Part shown: positions 63,473-64,000 of the stretch, piece after piece
How the letters are laid out: each line of letters starts with the position of its first letter
Position numbering within the stretch: the first letter of the stretch is position 1
DNA from: Bacteroidetes bacterium 43-16
Lineage (GTDB): Bacteria; Bacteroidota; Bacteroidia; Chitinophagales; Chitinophagaceae
Direction of reading: 5' to 3'
NCBI GenBank assembly: GCA_001897525.1
Contig: MKTB01000010.1
Span: 276,794 to 340,793 of the forward strand
DNA: 64,000 nt
Position numbers and translations under genes: made by a program
The notes under the pieces: generated by a model
What the model was told of the DNA's origin: nothing
Seen by the model: only the letters and a program-made list of their open reading frames with translations
Databases searched by the model: none

Positions 63473-64000
63473 TTAGAAAGGATTCCAAAGATAGTTCGGT
63501 AGATCATATTCCTTTCTAACCTCCTCCATACGTCTTTCCAAATTTTTGAAGAAATCAGGATCGGTAAAACTTTCCGTGCGAAGTATAAAATGGACATAGT
63601 TAGTTTTTTCCATTCGGCCTTCCCTAACTGCTTTTTCTAAAAGATCCTTGAAGAAGGTTTGCCTCAGCTCAATATTGTCGTAATGACTTAAAATAATTGG
63701 TTGATACCAACTTACTGCTTCACCTACTTCTTTAACACCAAAGTATTTTTGGTGTTTTCTATAGAAGGCTAAAACATTCGCATTTTGGATGCTATCCTGG
63801 AATTTAAACAGCTGGTATCTTTTCTCCTGGTTGATTCTATCGTCCTCCTTGTAGGCGTATTTTAGTTTTCGGTATAACTGATCGTTGATATAAAATCTAA
63901 TGATCTGTTCTCCTGCTACTTTATCCGTAGCTTTTACATTTTTCTTATAGTCATTAATTGCTTTTGTTATTATCGGCTCCCGCTTCTCTTTGACAGTGAA
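63473..64000 (-). CDS. Unrecognised gene, C-terminal 175 residues (start beyond window)
   Basis: An open minus-strand frame from the right edge to TAA at 63473-63475. The product is charged and helical (KREPIITKAINDYKKNV, QLYRKLKYAYKEDDRINQ, KYFGVKEVGEAVSW, ending NYLWNPF). A segment like KHQKYFGVKE is reminiscent of the linker repeats in large peptidyl-prolyl-isomerase-like secreted proteins, but this is too weak to name it. No membrane segments occur in the part seen. It converges on the T9SS gene and shares its terminator region. Confidence 0.6.
   Translation of the reverse strand, partial: FTVKEKREPIITKAINDYKKNVKATDKVAGEQIIRFYINDQLYRKLKYAYKEDDRINQEKRYQLFKFQDSIQNANVLAFYRKHQKYFGVKEVGEAVSWYQPIILSHYDNIELRQTFFKDLLEKAVREGRMEKTNYVHFILRTESFTDPDFFKNLERRMEEVRKEYDLPNYLWNPF

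Noticed and set aside
1-64000. CRISPR arrays, rRNA, tRNA, transposase or integrase genes
   Set aside because: None was found on reading both strands. The only repeat pairs are the 18-bp one and the two gene-end relics.

Overview
The window reads as a chromosome (or a large integrated element) of a Bacteroidota bacterium, most likely a Sphingobacteriaceae member such as Sphingobacterium, Pedobacter or Olivibacter. The evidence is a SusC/SusD pair run by an ECF sigma/FecR switch, two proteins with type IX secretion tails, LytTR regulators, promoter-like TAnnTTTG boxes, few Shine-Dalgarno sequences, AT-rich intergenic DNA and a 58-residue histone H1-like protein.

Layout. 1-1.7 kb: the end of an unknown gene and a lipoprotein joining five beta-type repeats to a papain-like protease. 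1.7-7.5 kb (minus strand): a PRTRC operon with an E1/ThiF-like protein, an E2-like protein B, a ubiquitin-like protein C, proteins E and F, two small genes, a DUF932 protein and an ssb gene broken by one missing base. This is typical integrative-element backbone. 7.5-8.3 kb: a possibly structured intergenic region and a secreted SNase-type nuclease. 8.3-18.3 kb (minus strand): a probable defence island with an HExxH protein, a three-gene operon (unknown + PIN nuclease + PD-ExK nuclease), a beta-helix membrane protein and a 1282-residue nuclease-STAND NTPase.

18.4-39.5 kb: DNA damage and more defence genes. ligD, a pyrophosphatase with an extra domain, an SDR enzyme and a DnaQ/GIY-YIG nuclease precede the mutasome operon imuA-imuB-dnaE2. 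A LexA/S24-type repressor and alkB diverge from it, with a clear operator in the shared promoter region. A KAP NTPase gene, an HNH gene, a frameshifted membrane gene and a DUF4365-TPR gene follow. The block is bounded on the left by a decayed copy of the dnaE2 3' end and on the right by a decayed copy of the alkB 3' end. Both copies end at the stop codon and point outward. They look like the two ends of an older SOS cassette whose middle was replaced by a 20.6-kb segment carrying a complete newer cassette.

39.5-48 kb: a VOC protein, RadC, small proteins, an LpxR-like deacylase, a secreted T9SS protein, and two similar modules that each pair a membrane LytTR regulator with a divergent, paralogous ~130-residue protein. 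48-56 kb: sigma, FecR, SusC, SusD and a TlpA-like protein ending in a strong terminator.

56-63.5 kb: a RiPP locus. It has a 49-codon Ser/Thr-rich peptide with one Cys (candidate class I lanthipeptide precursor), a LytS/LytTR-type two-component pair, a full-length LanB-like dehydratase, a possible decayed second precursor upstream of it, and a secreted T9SS protein. The window closes inside an unrecognised minus-strand gene. I saw no tRNA, rRNA, CRISPR array, intact transposase or integrase. All family assignments come from reading motifs, not from searches.
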